64,000 nt of DNA from an uncultured Oscillospiraceae bacterium. Its GTDB lineage: Bacteria; Bacillota; Clostridia; Oscillospirales; Oscillospiraceae. The position numbers and the translations under genes were made by a program. The stretch is taken from NCBI GenBank assembly GCA_947631395.1, contig CANRLF010000004.1:62001-126000 (forward strand). Reading direction: 5' to 3'. Each line of letters begins with the position of its first letter. The stretch's first letter is position 1. Positions 24,761 through 34,059 of this stretch are shown piece by piece. Below the pieces are notes generated by a model, which saw only the letters and a program-made list of their open reading frames with translations, did no database searches and was not told the DNA's origin.

Positions 24761-26056
24761 ATGTGGTTTGACGAGGCGACAGTTTATCAGATATATCCTC
24801 TTGGCATGTGCGGCGCTATGGAGGGGGAGGGGAGCCGGATACTTCGGGTCCTTGACTGGGTGGAGCACATAAAGGCCCTGGGCTGTGATACGGTGCTCTT
24901 TAACCCCGTATTTGACAGCGACTGGCACGGGTATGACACTAAGGATTATTTTAAGATAGACCCGCGGCTTGGCACGGAGGAGGATTTCAAGAGGGTCTGC
25001 GACGCCCTGCACGACAACGGCATACGGGTGATGCTGGACGCGGTCCTCAACCACGTGGGCCGGGGGTTCTGGGCATTTCAGGACGTGCGGGAGCGCAAGT
25101 GGGACAGTCAGTACAAGGACTGGTTCCACGTGGACTTCGGCGGGAACACGGGCTACAACGACGGCTTTTGGTACAAGAGCTGGGAGGGCCACGAGGAGCT
25201 GGTGGAGCTCAATATATGGAACGACGCGGTGGTGGAGCACCAGTTCGCCGCCATACGCTCATGGGTGGAGCGGTTTGACATTGACGGACTGCGCCTTGAC
25301 GTGGCCTACTGTCTGCCACAGGAGTATTTGAGGCGGCTTCGGGGCTTTGCAAACGGCTTGAAGCCTGACTTTGTGCTCATGGGGGAGACGCTCCACGGGG
25401 ATTATAACCGATGGATGGGCGATGATATGTGCCACTCGGTGACGAATTACGAGTGCTACAAGGGCCTTTGGTCGAGCCTCAACGACATGAACCTATTTGA
25501 GATCGGCCACTCACTGTCCAGGCAGTTCGGGCCGGAGCAGTGGACGCTATATAAGGGAAGGCATATGCTGAGCTTCCTTGATAATCACGACGTGGAGAGG
25601 ATAGCAAGCAAGCTCAGGGATAAAAATCAGCTAAACGCCGCCTGGGGACTGCTATTCGGTATGCCAGGGGTGCCATGCGTCTATTACGGAAGCGAGTGGG
25701 GGATAGAGGGGCGCAAATCGGATGGGGATCAGGCCCTGAGACCCTCCATAGAGCTGCCCGAGAGCAACGGCCTTACGGAGTTTATATCGAGGCTCGCCGC
25801 GGCCAGGAGGTCAAGCGTGGCACTGAAATACGGCGCTTACAGGAACCTTCAGATACAAAATAAGTACCTCGTTTTTGAGCGGGAGCGCGACGGTGAGCGG
25901 GTGATCGTGGCGGTCAACGCCTCCCCGGAGACCCAGTGGGCACACTTTGACGCGAGGGCCGGCAGGGGCGTGGACCTTATAAGCGGTGAGACACACGATT
26001 TTGGCGGAGGCAGCGAGCTTGCGCCGTACAGCGTCCACTTCTGGCGGGCGGAATAA
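24761..26056 (+). CDS. Glycoside hydrolase family 13 alpha-amylase-like enzyme
   Basis: 431 aa from the ATG at 24761; AAAGGAG lies seven bases upstream, and the earlier ATG at 24743 precedes that site. The (beta/alpha)8 barrel shows the four GH13 regions: DAVLNHV (about 96-102), GLRLDVAYCL with the nucleophile Asp (about 178), LMGETLHGDY with the acid Glu (about 207), and FLDNHDVERI with the transition-state Asp (about 273). No signal peptide, so it acts in the cytoplasm on maltodextrins or similar. The protein is short and lacks extra carbohydrate-binding domains, resembling cytoplasmic maltogenic or cyclodextrin-active amylases. It is transcribed alone. Confidence 0.88.
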   Translation: MWFDEATVYQIYPLGMCGAMEGEGSRILRVLDWVEHIKALGCDTVLFNPVFDSDWHGYDTKDYFKIDPRLGTEEDFKRVCDALHDNGIRVMLDAVLNHVGRGFWAFQDVRERKWDSQYKDWFHVDFGGNTGYNDGFWYKSWEGHEELVELNIWNDAVVEHQFAAIRSWVERFDIDGLRLDVAYCLPQEYLRRLRGFANGLKPDFVLMGETLHGDYNRWMGDDMCHSVTNYECYKGLWSSLNDMNLFEIGHSLSRQFGPEQWTLYKGRHMLSFLDNHDVERIASKLRDKNQLNAAWGLLFGMPGVPCVYYGSEWGIEGRKSDGDQALRPSIELPESNGLTEFISRLAAARRSSVALKYGAYRNLQIQNKYLVFERERDGERVIVAVNASPETQWAHFDARAGRGVDLISGETHDFGGGSELAPYSVHFWRAE

Positions 26057-26180
26057 GCAAAAAGGTCAAAATTCTCGGATTACGAGAGACATTCTGTGTC
26101 TCATGGGTGTAATTCTCTCCGACGTGACAGTAGAATCAAGCCATCAACGGGACAAGGTCCCGGAAGGAGGATGGTTTTCA

Positions 26181-27386
26181 ATGGAAAAGAAAACGATAGG
26201 GGCCTTCATCGCCGCCTTGAGACGGGCAAACGGCATGACCCAGAGGGAGCTTGCCGACAGGCTAAATGTGTCAGACAAGACGGTGAGCCGCTGGGAGCGG
26301 GACGACGGGGCGCCGGATATTTCACTGATCCCGGCAATCGCGGAGATATTCGGCGTGACCTGCGATGAGCTCCTGCGGGGCGAGCGCCGGAGCGCGGAGG
26401 AGAGGGAGGAGCCCAGCGCCAAGGGGGAACAGCAGAGAAAATACCTTATGCGCAGGGCAATGTCATCGTATGAGATACGCTCCGCCATATCCGCGGGCGT
26501 AATGTGTGTGGGGCTAATCACCGCGTTCATATGCAATTTCGCCTTTTTGCGGTCGAAGCTTGGCTTTTTCCTTGGGATGACGTTCTATTTAGCCGGGGTA
26601 TTTTGCCAGGGGATCTTCGTGAACCGGGCACTTCTGAGCGTTGAGGAGGTTCAGGGGAGGGAGGGCTTTAAAAACCGTGTTATCCGTTTGGCGGCCCTTG
26701 TTTTCGGCCTTGCCGTGGGGCTTTTGGCCTTCACATGGCCCATGGCGCTGGTGGACGCTTACGCGGGGATCAAAGCTGAGCCTCTTTTCAGGATGGGGCT
26801 TATTTTAGCCGCCGGGGTGCTCGCGTTCTACGGCATCGCTTGTGAGCTCGTTATGAGGTCCATGATAAAAAGGGGAGTATACTTCCTCGACGACAGGGGA
26901 ATGGACGTTTACCGGCACAATTTTAAGCTCAGAAGGATCCTGGCTATCGTGCTTGCGGGCATCATCGCGGTGACGGCTGTCGCCCACGGGTATTTTAGGG
27001 ATAATCCGGAGATATTTGTCCGGGATCATAAGTTCTATGACAGTGAAAGCTTCGTGGAGTTTATGGGCGGTCCGCCGGTACAAATTGGAGATGTGCCGCC
27101 GGCGCCTGAGGATCCGGACGCGGTTAAGGAGCCGGAGGAGCCAGTGCTGACATTGAAGGACAAAAACGGTAACACGGTCTGTAAGTATGTCTGGCGAAAC
27201 TACACAGTCGAGTCCGTTAGGGTCAATGAGCGAGGCGACTCGCCCTTCCCAATAACCGTTGCGGTAAAGAGGGCTTACACCAACGCCTGGCAACTCGTTT
27301 TCATAATAGACAACTGTGCCCTCGCGATCTACGGTGTTGAGATCGTTACGGTTATCGCGATATATTTCAAAAAGCGGAGGAAATAG
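26181..27386 (+). CDS. Membrane-bound XRE-family regulator
   Basis: 401 aa from the ATG at 26181, with AAGGAGG ten bases upstream. An N-terminal HTH of the Cro/CI type (GMTQRELADRLNVSDKTVSRWERDDGAP) is followed by a charged linker and about five membrane helices (residues about 105-270), then an extracellular-like stretch, a C-terminal helix and a basic end (YFKKRRK). HTH-membrane fusions like this are usual in Clostridia and may sense envelope signals. Upstream lies GAGACA-TTCTG-TGTCTC (26086-26102), a 6-bp dyad that may be an operator. A strong terminator follows. Confidence 0.8.
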   Translation: MEKKTIGAFIAALRRANGMTQRELADRLNVSDKTVSRWERDDGAPDISLIPAIAEIFGVTCDELLRGERRSAEEREEPSAKGEQQRKYLMRRAMSSYEIRSAISAGVMCVGLITAFICNFAFLRSKLGFFLGMTFYLAGVFCQGIFVNRALLSVEEVQGREGFKNRVIRLAALVFGLAVGLLAFTWPMALVDAYAGIKAEPLFRMGLILAAGVLAFYGIACELVMRSMIKRGVYFLDDRGMDVYRHNFKLRRILAIVLAGIIAVTAVAHGYFRDNPEIFVRDHKFYDSESFVEFMGGPPVQIGDVPPAPEDPDAVKEPEEPVLTLKDKNGNTVCKYVWRNYTVESVRVNERGDSPFPITVAVKRAYTNAWQLVFIIDNCALAIYGVEIVTVIAIYFKKRRK

Positions 27387-27397
27387 ACAACATAAAA

Positions 27398-27429
27398 AAG
27401 GACGGTGCGCACTATGACGCACCGTCCTT
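27398..27429. terminator. Bidirectional terminator
   Basis: AAGGACGGTGCG (27398-27409) pairs with CGCACCGTCCTT (27418-27429). Six A precede it and a T-rich run follows, so it can end the XRE gene from the left and the GNAT gene from the right. Confidence 0.85.
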
Positions 27430-27524
27430 GACTTTTATTGATCTTGCGATTTCGTTTTGTGTTTCCGGGATAGAGAGGCTATGAACGGGGATTTGTAAGC
27501 TTAATAAGTTTGCTTAGATCCGAA

Positions 27525-27992
27525 TTACAGCTTCTTTTCAAGCACATATTGCTGGGGCGTCATGCCCATTGTCTCATACATGGCGATGGCACCCTTATTG
27601 AAGGCCCAAGTGTACACATCCAGGCGAACGGCTTCCTGCTCCCTGGCCCAGGCTTCAACCTCGGCAAAGAGCTTTGCCGCGATGCCCCGGCGGCGGCAGG
27701 CGGGCAAAACATAGATGTCATCGAGGCACACGACCTTGAGACCCTTGACCATACCGCTTTCGTTCCAAAGTGTCGCCCTGACAATGCCCACGAGCTGTCC
27801 GTCCTCAAAGGCCCCCAGTTCAAAATCGTCCGGGCGGGCCAAATTTTCAGTGTAGGCATCCCTGGGATATGTTTCGTTCTTATCCCGACATACGCAACAG
27901 TCGGGTCTCGCCTGCGCATGAAGCTCATCCAAAGCCACATACAGTTCAAGTACCTGATCATAATCGGGTTCCGTCAGTTTTCTGATCTCCAT
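27525..27992 (-). CDS. GNAT-family N-acetyltransferase
   Basis: 155 aa with AAAAGGAG upstream of the ATG. The GNAT fold is seen in VVCLDDIYVLPACRRRGIAAKLFAEVEAWAREQ, which holds the acetyl-CoA pyrophosphate loop (RRRGIA, about residues 101-106), followed by LDVYTWAFNKGAIAMYETMGM, the common NxxAxxfYe-type end. The region is short of clues to the acceptor. Convergent with the XRE gene, with a shared terminator; the neighbour on the same strand is an aldo-keto reductase. Confidence 0.85.
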   Translation of the reverse strand: MEIRKLTEPDYDQVLELYVALDELHAQARPDCCVCRDKNETYPRDAYTENLARPDDFELGAFEDGQLVGIVRATLWNESGMVKGLKVVCLDDIYVLPACRRRGIAAKLFAEVEAWAREQEAVRLDVYTWAFNKGAIAMYETMGMTPQQYVLEKKL

Positions 27993-28073
27993 ATGTTTTG
28001 ACTCCTTTTTGGTAAATACCGATCTGTCGGGAGGGTAGGATTGAAGATTATTGATTTTGCAAGACGCGGGACG

Positions 28074-29063
28074 TCAGGCGTTGAGGATGGAGTCGATTTT
28101 GGAAAGCTCCTCGGGGGAGAGGGGGAGATTTGTGATGCAGCCGACGTTTTCGATTATCTGCTCCGGGCGGCTGGCGCCGATGAGGACGGTGGCGACGGCG
28201 GGGTTGCGGAGGACCCAGCTGAGGGCCAGCTGGGGCATGGACTGGCCGCGGTCAAGGGCGATGTCGTTGAGTGCCCGGAGCTTGGCAAGGGTATTGCCGT
28301 CAAGCTGGGCGGCCAGGCCGGCCTTTGAGGAGGCCCGGGAGCCCGCGGGGATGCCGTTTATGTATTTGCCGGTGAGAAGTCCCTGGGCCAGGGGGCAGAA
28401 TACGGCCAGACCTATGCCGTTGTCGAGGCAGAATTTGTCAAGGCCGTCCTCCTCCACCCGGCGATTGAGCATGTTGTAGGAGGGCTGATTGAGGATGAAG
28501 GGCGTTTTGAGCTCGCGGAATATTGAAAGTATATCCTGGGTCTGGGCCTTTGTGTAGTTGGAGATGCCAACATAGAGGGCCTTGCCCTGCTTCACCGCGT
28601 TATCCAGGGCCAGGGCCGTCTCCTCCATGGGAGTGTGGGGGTCGAAGATGTGGTGGTAGTATATGTCCACGTAGTCAAGGCCCATGCGGCGGAGGGACTG
28701 GTCGAGGGAGGCGGTCAGGTACTTGCGGGAGCCATTCCTTGTGCCGTAGGGGCCGGGCCACATGTCGTAACCGGCCTTGGTGGAGATGCAAAGCTCGTCA
28801 CGAAGGCCGGGCATTCCACGAAGTATGCGGCCGAAATTTTCCTCGGCGCTTCCGTTATAGGGGTCGCCGTAGTTGTTGGCAAGGTCAAAGTGGGTTATGC
28901 CAAGGTCGAAGGCCGTGTGGACCATGGCCTCCATGTTGGCGAAATTCCCGGTGTGGCCAAAGTTCTGCCAAAGGCCAAGAGATAAAACCGGGAGCTTAAG
29001 GCCGCTTTTTCCGGCATTGCGGTAGACCATGGCGTCATATCTTTTTTCGTTCGGTACGTACAT
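28074..29063 (-). CDS. Aldo-keto reductase (YghZ/Gpr-like)
   Basis: 329 aa (beta/alpha)8 NADPH-dependent reductase. Opening signature VYRNAGKSGLKLPVLSLGLWQNFG, catalytic residues Asp and Tyr in HFDLANNYGDPYNGSAEENFG (about residues 59-79), Lys in STKAGYDMW and His in DIYYHHIFDPHTP. It matches the YghZ group, which can reduce L-glyceraldehyde 3-phosphate and methylglyoxal. A C-terminal cofactor loop ends with IGASRPEQIIENVGC. It lies 57 bases downstream of asd on the same strand, perhaps with its own ribosome site. Confidence 0.9.
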   Translation of the reverse strand: MYVPNEKRYDAMVYRNAGKSGLKLPVLSLGLWQNFGHTGNFANMEAMVHTAFDLGITHFDLANNYGDPYNGSAEENFGRILRGMPGLRDELCISTKAGYDMWPGPYGTRNGSRKYLTASLDQSLRRMGLDYVDIYYHHIFDPHTPMEETALALDNAVKQGKALYVGISNYTKAQTQDILSIFRELKTPFILNQPSYNMLNRRVEEDGLDKFCLDNGIGLAVFCPLAQGLLTGKYINGIPAGSRASSKAGLAAQLDGNTLAKLRALNDIALDRGQSMPQLALSWVLRNPAVATVLIGASRPEQIIENVGCITNLPLSPEELSKIDSILNA

Positions 29064-29119
29064 TTTTTATCCCCCTCAATTATGAAATACCGGCGGAGTA
29101 GAGCTCCACCGGTGATTTT

Positions 29120-30202
29120 TTAGTCCATATAGCCCTGGGCGCAGAGAAGCTCGGCTAAGAGTATTGCCCCGCCGGCGGCGCCGCGGAGGGTGTTGTGGGA
29201 AAGGCAGACGAACTTGTAGTCGTACTGGGTGTCCTCACGGAGCCGGCCGACGCTGACGGCCATGCCGTTTTCGAGCATACGGTCCAGCTTCGTCTGGGGA
29301 CGGTTGTCCTCCTCAAAGTAGTGGATGAACTGCTTCGGGGCGGAGGGGAGCGCGAGCTTTTGGGGCAGGGCGGAGAAGCTCGCCCAGCGGGCTTTGATCT
29401 CCTCAACAGTGGGCTTTTTGGCGAAGGAGGCGAACACGGCGGCCATGTGGCCGTCGGAGCAGGCCACGCGGAAGCACTGGGCGGTGATGGACGGCGTCTC
29501 GGCGCTGACTATCTTGCCGTTCTCCACATGGCCCCAGAGCTTTAAGGGCTCCTGCTCGCTCTTCTCCTCCTCGCCGCCGATGAAGGGGATCACGTTGTCA
29601 ACGATGTCGGGGAAGGTCTCGAAGGTCTTGCCCGCGCCGGAGATGGCCTGATAGGTGCACACAAGGGCCTTCATGAGGCCGAACTCGTCCTTTAAGGGGT
29701 GGAGGGCCGGGACGTAGCTCTGAAGGGAGCAGTTGGACTTCACGGCGACAAAGCCCCGCTTTGTGCCGAGGCGGGCACGCTGGGAGGGGATGACCTCAAG
29801 GTGCTCCGGGTTTATCTCCGGCACCACCATGGGCACGTCGGGGGTCCAGCGGTGGGCGGAGTTATTGGAAACCACGGGGCACTCGCGCCTGGCGTATGCC
29901 TCCTCCAGGGCCTTTATCTCCTCCTTTTTCATGTCAACGGCGGAGAAAACGAAGTCCACGTTACCGGCAACGGCGTCGATGTCCGTCTCGGCGCATCTGA
30001 CGGTGAGCTTTTTGGCGCACTCCGGCACCGGGGCCTGCATGAGCCAACGGCCGCTCACGGCCTCCTCATATGTCTTTCCGGCGCTCCGGGCGCTGGCGGC
30101 CACCTCGGTGAGCTCAAACCAGGGGTGCTGGGCGATGAGGGTCACGAACCGCTGACCCACCATTCCGGTGGCGCCGATGACGCCGACCTTGTATTTTTTC
30201 AT
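29120..30202 (-). CDS. asd: Aspartate-semialdehyde dehydrogenase, archaeal/fungal-type
   Basis: 360 aa from the ATG at 30202 with GGAGGG upstream; longer starts in the same frame are not supported. The NADP-binding N-terminus is YKVGVIGATGMVGQRFV; the catalytic Cys lies in VKSNCSLQSYVPALHPL, and QAISGAGKTFETFPDI is the substrate loop. It belongs to the archaeal/fungal type known in some Clostridia. It makes the branch-point aldehyde for lysine, threonine and methionine. The leader upstream carries a dyad with a T-run (30313-30344); no lysine riboswitch is evident. Confidence 0.92.
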   Translation of the reverse strand: MKKYKVGVIGATGMVGQRFVTLIAQHPWFELTEVAASARSAGKTYEEAVSGRWLMQAPVPECAKKLTVRCAETDIDAVAGNVDFVFSAVDMKKEEIKALEEAYARRECPVVSNNSAHRWTPDVPMVVPEINPEHLEVIPSQRARLGTKRGFVAVKSNCSLQSYVPALHPLKDEFGLMKALVCTYQAISGAGKTFETFPDIVDNVIPFIGGEEEKSEQEPLKLWGHVENGKIVSAETPSITAQCFRVACSDGHMAAVFASFAKKPTVEEIKARWASFSALPQKLALPSAPKQFIHYFEEDNRPQTKLDRMLENGMAVSVGRLREDTQYDYKFVCLSHNTLRGAAGGAILLAELLCAQGYMD

Positions 30203-30295
30203 ATAATTCCCTCCATTTTCACGGTTTTGAGAAAAAAAGAAACAAATAGTTACAAAATTTTTTAAAAAAGTGTAGCCAAAACGAAAAAGATGTTG

Positions 30296-30345
30296 TATAA
30301 TAGGGTTTACATAAGTCACATTACCGGATAAACCGTGACTTTTTG
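30296..30345 (+). promoter_or_regulatory. Putative promoter with early hairpin in the spoIID-like leader
   Basis: TATAAT at 30296-30301 (weak -35) faces right, and AAGTCAC (30313-30319) pairs with GTGACTT (30335-30341), followed by TTT. A transcript from this promoter would meet a short terminator-like hairpin at its very start, 140 bases before the gene. It may instead be an operator shared with asd. Low certainty. Confidence 0.35.
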
Positions 30346-30480
30346 ATATGCTAACACAAAAAAGGCTTGTCTGTCAACGGCGAATTGACGCAAAATCCGG
30401 GTAAATTTATGCCGTCGGCGTGTTAAACCGCCATTATACGTCTGTACGGAGAGCCATTTTCCCTTGATTTGGAGGATACC

Positions 30481-32235
30481 ATGAAAGCTGAGAGAAAAAT
30501 AGTTATTTCACTGGCGCTTGCCCTTGTGATGGCGGTGTCGATGATACCCGCCTCGAAGCCCGCGGAGGCCACGTACACTCCGCCATTTCAGACGGTGAAG
30601 ATCGGACTTTTCTCTTACAAGGACGACGGCAACATCGATCAGAGAAACTTCCCCTCAGCCAATCTCGAGTACGCGTCCGGCAAGGGCGAGGGATATGAGC
30701 TGGGCTATTACGACGGGAACAGACAGTTTGTCCCCATCGGCGTTCAAATAGTCGGTACGTCGAAGATAACAGTCATAATGGACAGGACGATGAGATACGT
30801 ATCCACATCCAATTCATATGTGGAGGACAAGACCAACATTGACGATAAGACGGTGGGGTGCATACACTTAAAGCTGAACGCCAGCTATCCCACGTATGAC
30901 GAGGCGGTCTCATCCATGGCCGCCAACGGCGGGGATTTCGTGAGATATGAAAACGGCTCATTCTATGTGCTCCGCGACCAGTACACCACCCAGGAGGACG
31001 CCGCCGCCGCGGCCGGCGGGATGACGGACTGGACCGTGGACGACGGATTGTCCTATACCGTCACCGTGGTAAAGACAGGCACGAATAACATACTTTTTGA
31101 GTACGACTGCGGGTCGGCCTCCAGCCTTGCCATACGGACCTTTACCACAAACGGCGTGGCCCCCCAGACCTGGCACAGGAATTGCCGTTACTACGGCGGA
31201 TTTTCCTTCACCAGACTTACCGGCGGGAATATAACCGTTGTGAATTACGTGGACATTGACGACTATATAAAGGGAGTTGTCCCCTGGGAGATGAGCGCCA
31301 GCTGGCCCAGGGAGGCCCTGAAGGCCCAGGCCATCACCGCAAGGACCTTCCTTATGACAAACATAACGAAGCACCGCGCCGAGGGCTTTGACATATGCAA
31401 CACCATCCACTGCCAGGCGTACCACGGCAACGATAGGGCCACGGATAATTCCGACGCCGCCGTCACCGAGACGGCGGGGCAGTACCTTATGTACGACGGG
31501 AAGCTCTGCGAGACGTACTACGCCTCCTCCGACGGCGGGGCCACGGAGAACGTGGAGAACATATGGGGCTCCAACGCGATACCGTATCTCAGGGGCGTAA
31601 TTGACCCATATGAGGCGGAGCTTTTTGACAGCTCCTCGAGCTATTACTGGAAAAAGGAGTTTACGCCGGCATCACTGGGTGCGCAGATAAGATCAAAGGA
31701 TCGGTCCTGCGGCGATATAGTGAAGGTTTCCATCACCTTTACCGAGCTTGGGAATGTTAGGTCCATAACCTTTATAGATGAAAGCGGGAAAAAGAACACC
31801 TTTGATAAATCAAACTGCCGGAGCGCGATAGGAAGCGGCCTGAGCAACAGGTATACGGTGAACGGCATCACCCCCTACGGCACCTCGTCGAGCCTATATG
31901 TGAATAAGGGCACGGCGCTGGACGCCGGCCTTGACGAGGTGTGCGCCATCGGCGGGAACGGGGCCGTGGAACAGCTTCCGTCAGGCGATGTATACGCCAT
32001 CAGCGGAAAGGGCACAGTAAGTAAGTTAGACGTTGCCACCACCGGTACGGGCACCAGCAGGACCGTCACCACCGGGGTCAACGCGCAGGGGAAGTTCGTG
32101 TTCACCGGCTCCGGCCACGGGCACAATGTGGGCATGAGCCAGTGGGGGGCATACTCCATGGCGAAATACCACAACAAGACATGTGAGGATATACTTACCT
32201 TCTACTACACCGGCTCCCAGGTGGTGAGCGCCTGA
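30481..32235 (+). CDS. Secreted SpoIID/LytB-domain protein
   Basis: 584 aa from the ATG at 30481, preceded by GGAGGATACC. A signal peptide (about residues 1-30, [16 protein letters not shown]) is followed by an SPOR-like N-terminal region, a long linker, and the SpoIID/LytB domain with [33 protein letters not shown] (in part about residues 258-290) including the catalytic Glu. The C-terminus has [17 protein letters not shown], the family end motif. SpoIID-type enzymes are lytic transglycosylases that trim peptidoglycan; the size suggests a wall-remodelling or sporulation role. It is alone in front of queA, 19 bases away. Confidence 0.88.
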   Translation: MKAERKIVISLALALVMAVSMIPASKPAEATYTPPFQTVKIGLFSYKDDGNIDQRNFPSANLEYASGKGEGYELGYYDGNRQFVPIGVQIVGTSKITVIMDRTMRYVSTSNSYVEDKTNIDDKTVGCIHLKLNASYPTYDEAVSSMAANGGDFVRYENGSFYVLRDQYTTQEDAAAAAGGMTDWTVDDGLSYTVTVVKTGTNNILFEYDCGSASSLAIRTFTTNGVAPQTWHRNCRYYGGFSFTRLTGGNITVVNYVDIDDYIKGVVPWEMSASWPREALKAQAITARTFLMTNITKHRAEGFDICNTIHCQAYHGNDRATDNSDAAVTETAGQYLMYDGKLCETYYASSDGGATENVENIWGSNAIPYLRGVIDPYEAELFDSSSSYYWKKEFTPASLGAQIRSKDRSCGDIVKVSITFTELGNVRSITFIDESGKKNTFDKSNCRSAIGSGLSNRYTVNGITPYGTSSSLYVNKGTALDAGLDEVCAIGGNGAVEQLPSGDVYAISGKGTVSKLDVATTGTGTSRTVTTGVNAQGKFVFTGSGHGHNVGMSQWGAYSMAKYHNKTCEDILTFYYTGSQVVSA

Positions 32236-32254
32236 GCTTTTTTCGGAGAGGACA

Positions 32255-33277
32255 ATGAAAACATCGGACTTTTATTATGAGCTTCCAGAGGAGCTCATCG
32301 CCCAGACACCACTGGAAAGGCGTGACTCCTCACGGCTCATGCTTCTTGATAAGGATACGGGAAAGACGGAGCACCGGCGGTTTTATGAGCTGCCGGAGCT
32401 TCTTCATGCCGGGGATTGCCTGGTGCTAAATGACTCCCGGGTACTGCCGGCGCGGCTTTTCGGGCGTCGTCCCACCGGCGGGGCGGTGGAGGTGCTTTTG
32501 CTCACCGACAAGGGGGACAAGTGCTGGGAGTGCCTCGTGCGGCCGGGGAGGAAGGCCCGCCCCGGGGACAGGCTAATATTCGGGGACGGAGAGCTCAAGG
32601 CGGAGATAACGGGCGTCCTTGAGGGCGGCAACAGGCTTATACGTTTTGAATACGAGGGCATATTCCTTGAGACCCTGGAGCGACTGGGCCGTATGCCGCT
32701 GCCGCCATATATCCACGAGGAGCTTCAGGACGCGGAGAGGTATCAGACGGTCTATTCCCGTGAGCTGGGCTCAGCGGCGGCCCCCACGGCGGGACTGCAC
32801 TTCACACCGGAGCTGCTGGATAAAATAAGAGCGAGGGGGGTAAAGACCGCCTTCGTGACACTCCATGTGGGCCTGGGGACCTTCAGACCAGTGAAGGAGG
32901 AGGAAATAGAGGACCACGACATGCACTCCGAGTTTTGCGTGATACCCAAAGAAGCCGCCGAGCTCGTAAATGAGACAAAGGACAAGGGCGGGCGAGTTGT
33001 GTGCGTGGGGACCACATCCCTTCGGACAGTGGAGAGCTTCGCCGATGAGCGTGGGCATCTCCGGGAGTCCTCGGGCTGGACGGATATTTTCATCTATCCG
33101 GGATATAAATTTAAATGCGTGGACGCGCTCATAACAAACTTTCACCTCCCCGAGAGCACACTGGTCATGCTCGTCTCGGCCCTGGCGGGCCGCGAAAATG
33201 TCCTCAACGCTTACGCCGAGGCGGTGCGGGAGAGGTACAGATTTTTCTCCTTCGGGGACGCGATGTTCATACACTGA
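32255..33277 (+). CDS. queA: S-adenosylmethionine:tRNA ribosyltransferase-isomerase
   Basis: 340 aa with GGAGAGG upstream. The family start [19 protein letters not shown], the [21 protein letters not shown] region and [10 protein letters not shown] (about residues 174-183), followed by [12 protein letters not shown] and [19 protein letters not shown], are diagnostic. It makes epoxyqueuosine from preQ1-modified tRNA and SAM. Its usual partner tgt is not next to it here: the gene ends before a strong terminator, so the pathway is split. Confidence 0.97.
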   Translation: MKTSDFYYELPEELIAQTPLERRDSSRLMLLDKDTGKTEHRRFYELPELLHAGDCLVLNDSRVLPARLFGRRPTGGAVEVLLLTDKGDKCWECLVRPGRKARPGDRLIFGDGELKAEITGVLEGGNRLIRFEYEGIFLETLERLGRMPLPPYIHEELQDAERYQTVYSRELGSAAAPTAGLHFTPELLDKIRARGVKTAFVTLHVGLGTFRPVKEEEIEDHDMHSEFCVIPKEAAELVNETKDKGGRVVCVGTTSLRTVESFADERGHLRESSGWTDIFIYPGYKFKCVDALITNFHLPESTLVMLVSALAGRENVLNAYAEAVRERYRFFSFGDAMFIH

Positions 33278-33334
33278 CGCGGTCCTTAGCGTCAATAGGG
33301 ACGGAGCGTAAACAGGGCCGGTAATTACGGTTTG

Positions 33335-33358
33335 AAGGGCGGGGTTTGACCCGCCCTT
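33335..33358. terminator. Bidirectional terminator between queA and the DUF305 gene
   Basis: AAGGGCGGG (33335-33343) pairs with CCCGCCCTT (33350-33358) around GTTTGA, nearly the same hairpin as at 15909. Confidence 0.8.
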
Positions 33359-33366
33359 TGTTCGCG

Positions 33367-33942
33367 TCAGGCCCGGTCGGAGAGGCGGTTATAAAGCTCG
33401 CTGAGCTCGCGGACGCCACGGGACTGAGTGGAGATAATGTCGTTCAGTATGGGCACGAGGCCGGGGCAGAGGGAGTATTGCAGGGCCGTCCGGGACATGC
33501 GTATGGCCCCCTCGTGGTGTGGGATCATCTCGAGGATGAAGTCGCAGTCGATGCTGTTGCGGGCGGGGGCGGACTCCATTCGGTTGAACATCGTGGCGAT
33601 CACCGACGAGACGCGGGCGTTGTAGGCGCTGACGGAGTCACGGGAGTTTACGGTCCTGGCGCAGGTACGGCGGATCCGCTCCATGGCCGCGATGCTATCG
33701 GTCTGGGTGGAGATGATATTCTCCGCTATGCGCTGGAGTGACAAATTCGTCGTGTACCGCAAAAGGTTCCGGCTCATCTCAATGGCGGCCCGGTGGTGGG
33801 GGAGCATCAGGGATATGAAGCCGCCGGATATGGAATTTGTGGGCTCAACGGACTCCATGGCGCTTATCATATCGGAGAGTATCCCCCGGTAAGCGGTCAG
33901 GTATCTTTGGGCGTTGTCGCTTAAAGGGCATGAGAAATTCAT
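33367..33942 (-). CDS. Tandem DUF305 (ferritin-like) protein
   Basis: 191 aa from the ATG at 33942 with GGGAGGT seven bases upstream. The DUF305 helical domain occurs twice: FISLMLPHHRAAIEMS (about residues 42-57) and FILEMIPHHEGAIRMS (about 136-151). The paired His residues (PHH) resemble metal-binding motifs of this ferritin-like family, which is often linked to copper or stress but has no fixed function. There is no signal peptide, so the protein is probably cytoplasmic. It is transcribed alone and converges on queA. Confidence 0.85.
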   Translation of the reverse strand: MNFSCPLSDNAQRYLTAYRGILSDMISAMESVEPTNSISGGFISLMLPHHRAAIEMSRNLLRYTTNLSLQRIAENIISTQTDSIAAMERIRRTCARTVNSRDSVSAYNARVSSVIATMFNRMESAPARNSIDCDFILEMIPHHEGAIRMSRTALQYSLCPGLVPILNDIISTQSRGVRELSELYNRLSDRA

Positions 33943-34059
33943 AAAATGTACCTCCCACACAGTATATGCCCGTGAAAGTTTATTTGTTTGACCAGTAGCG
34001 GAAATGAAAAGTTTGTGCTATACTTGGTTTATAAAAAAATTTACGGAGGGCACAGGAAC

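Noticed and set aside
30203-30480. Lysine riboswitch before asd
   Set aside because: The conserved junction sequences could not be found; only a short dyad is present.
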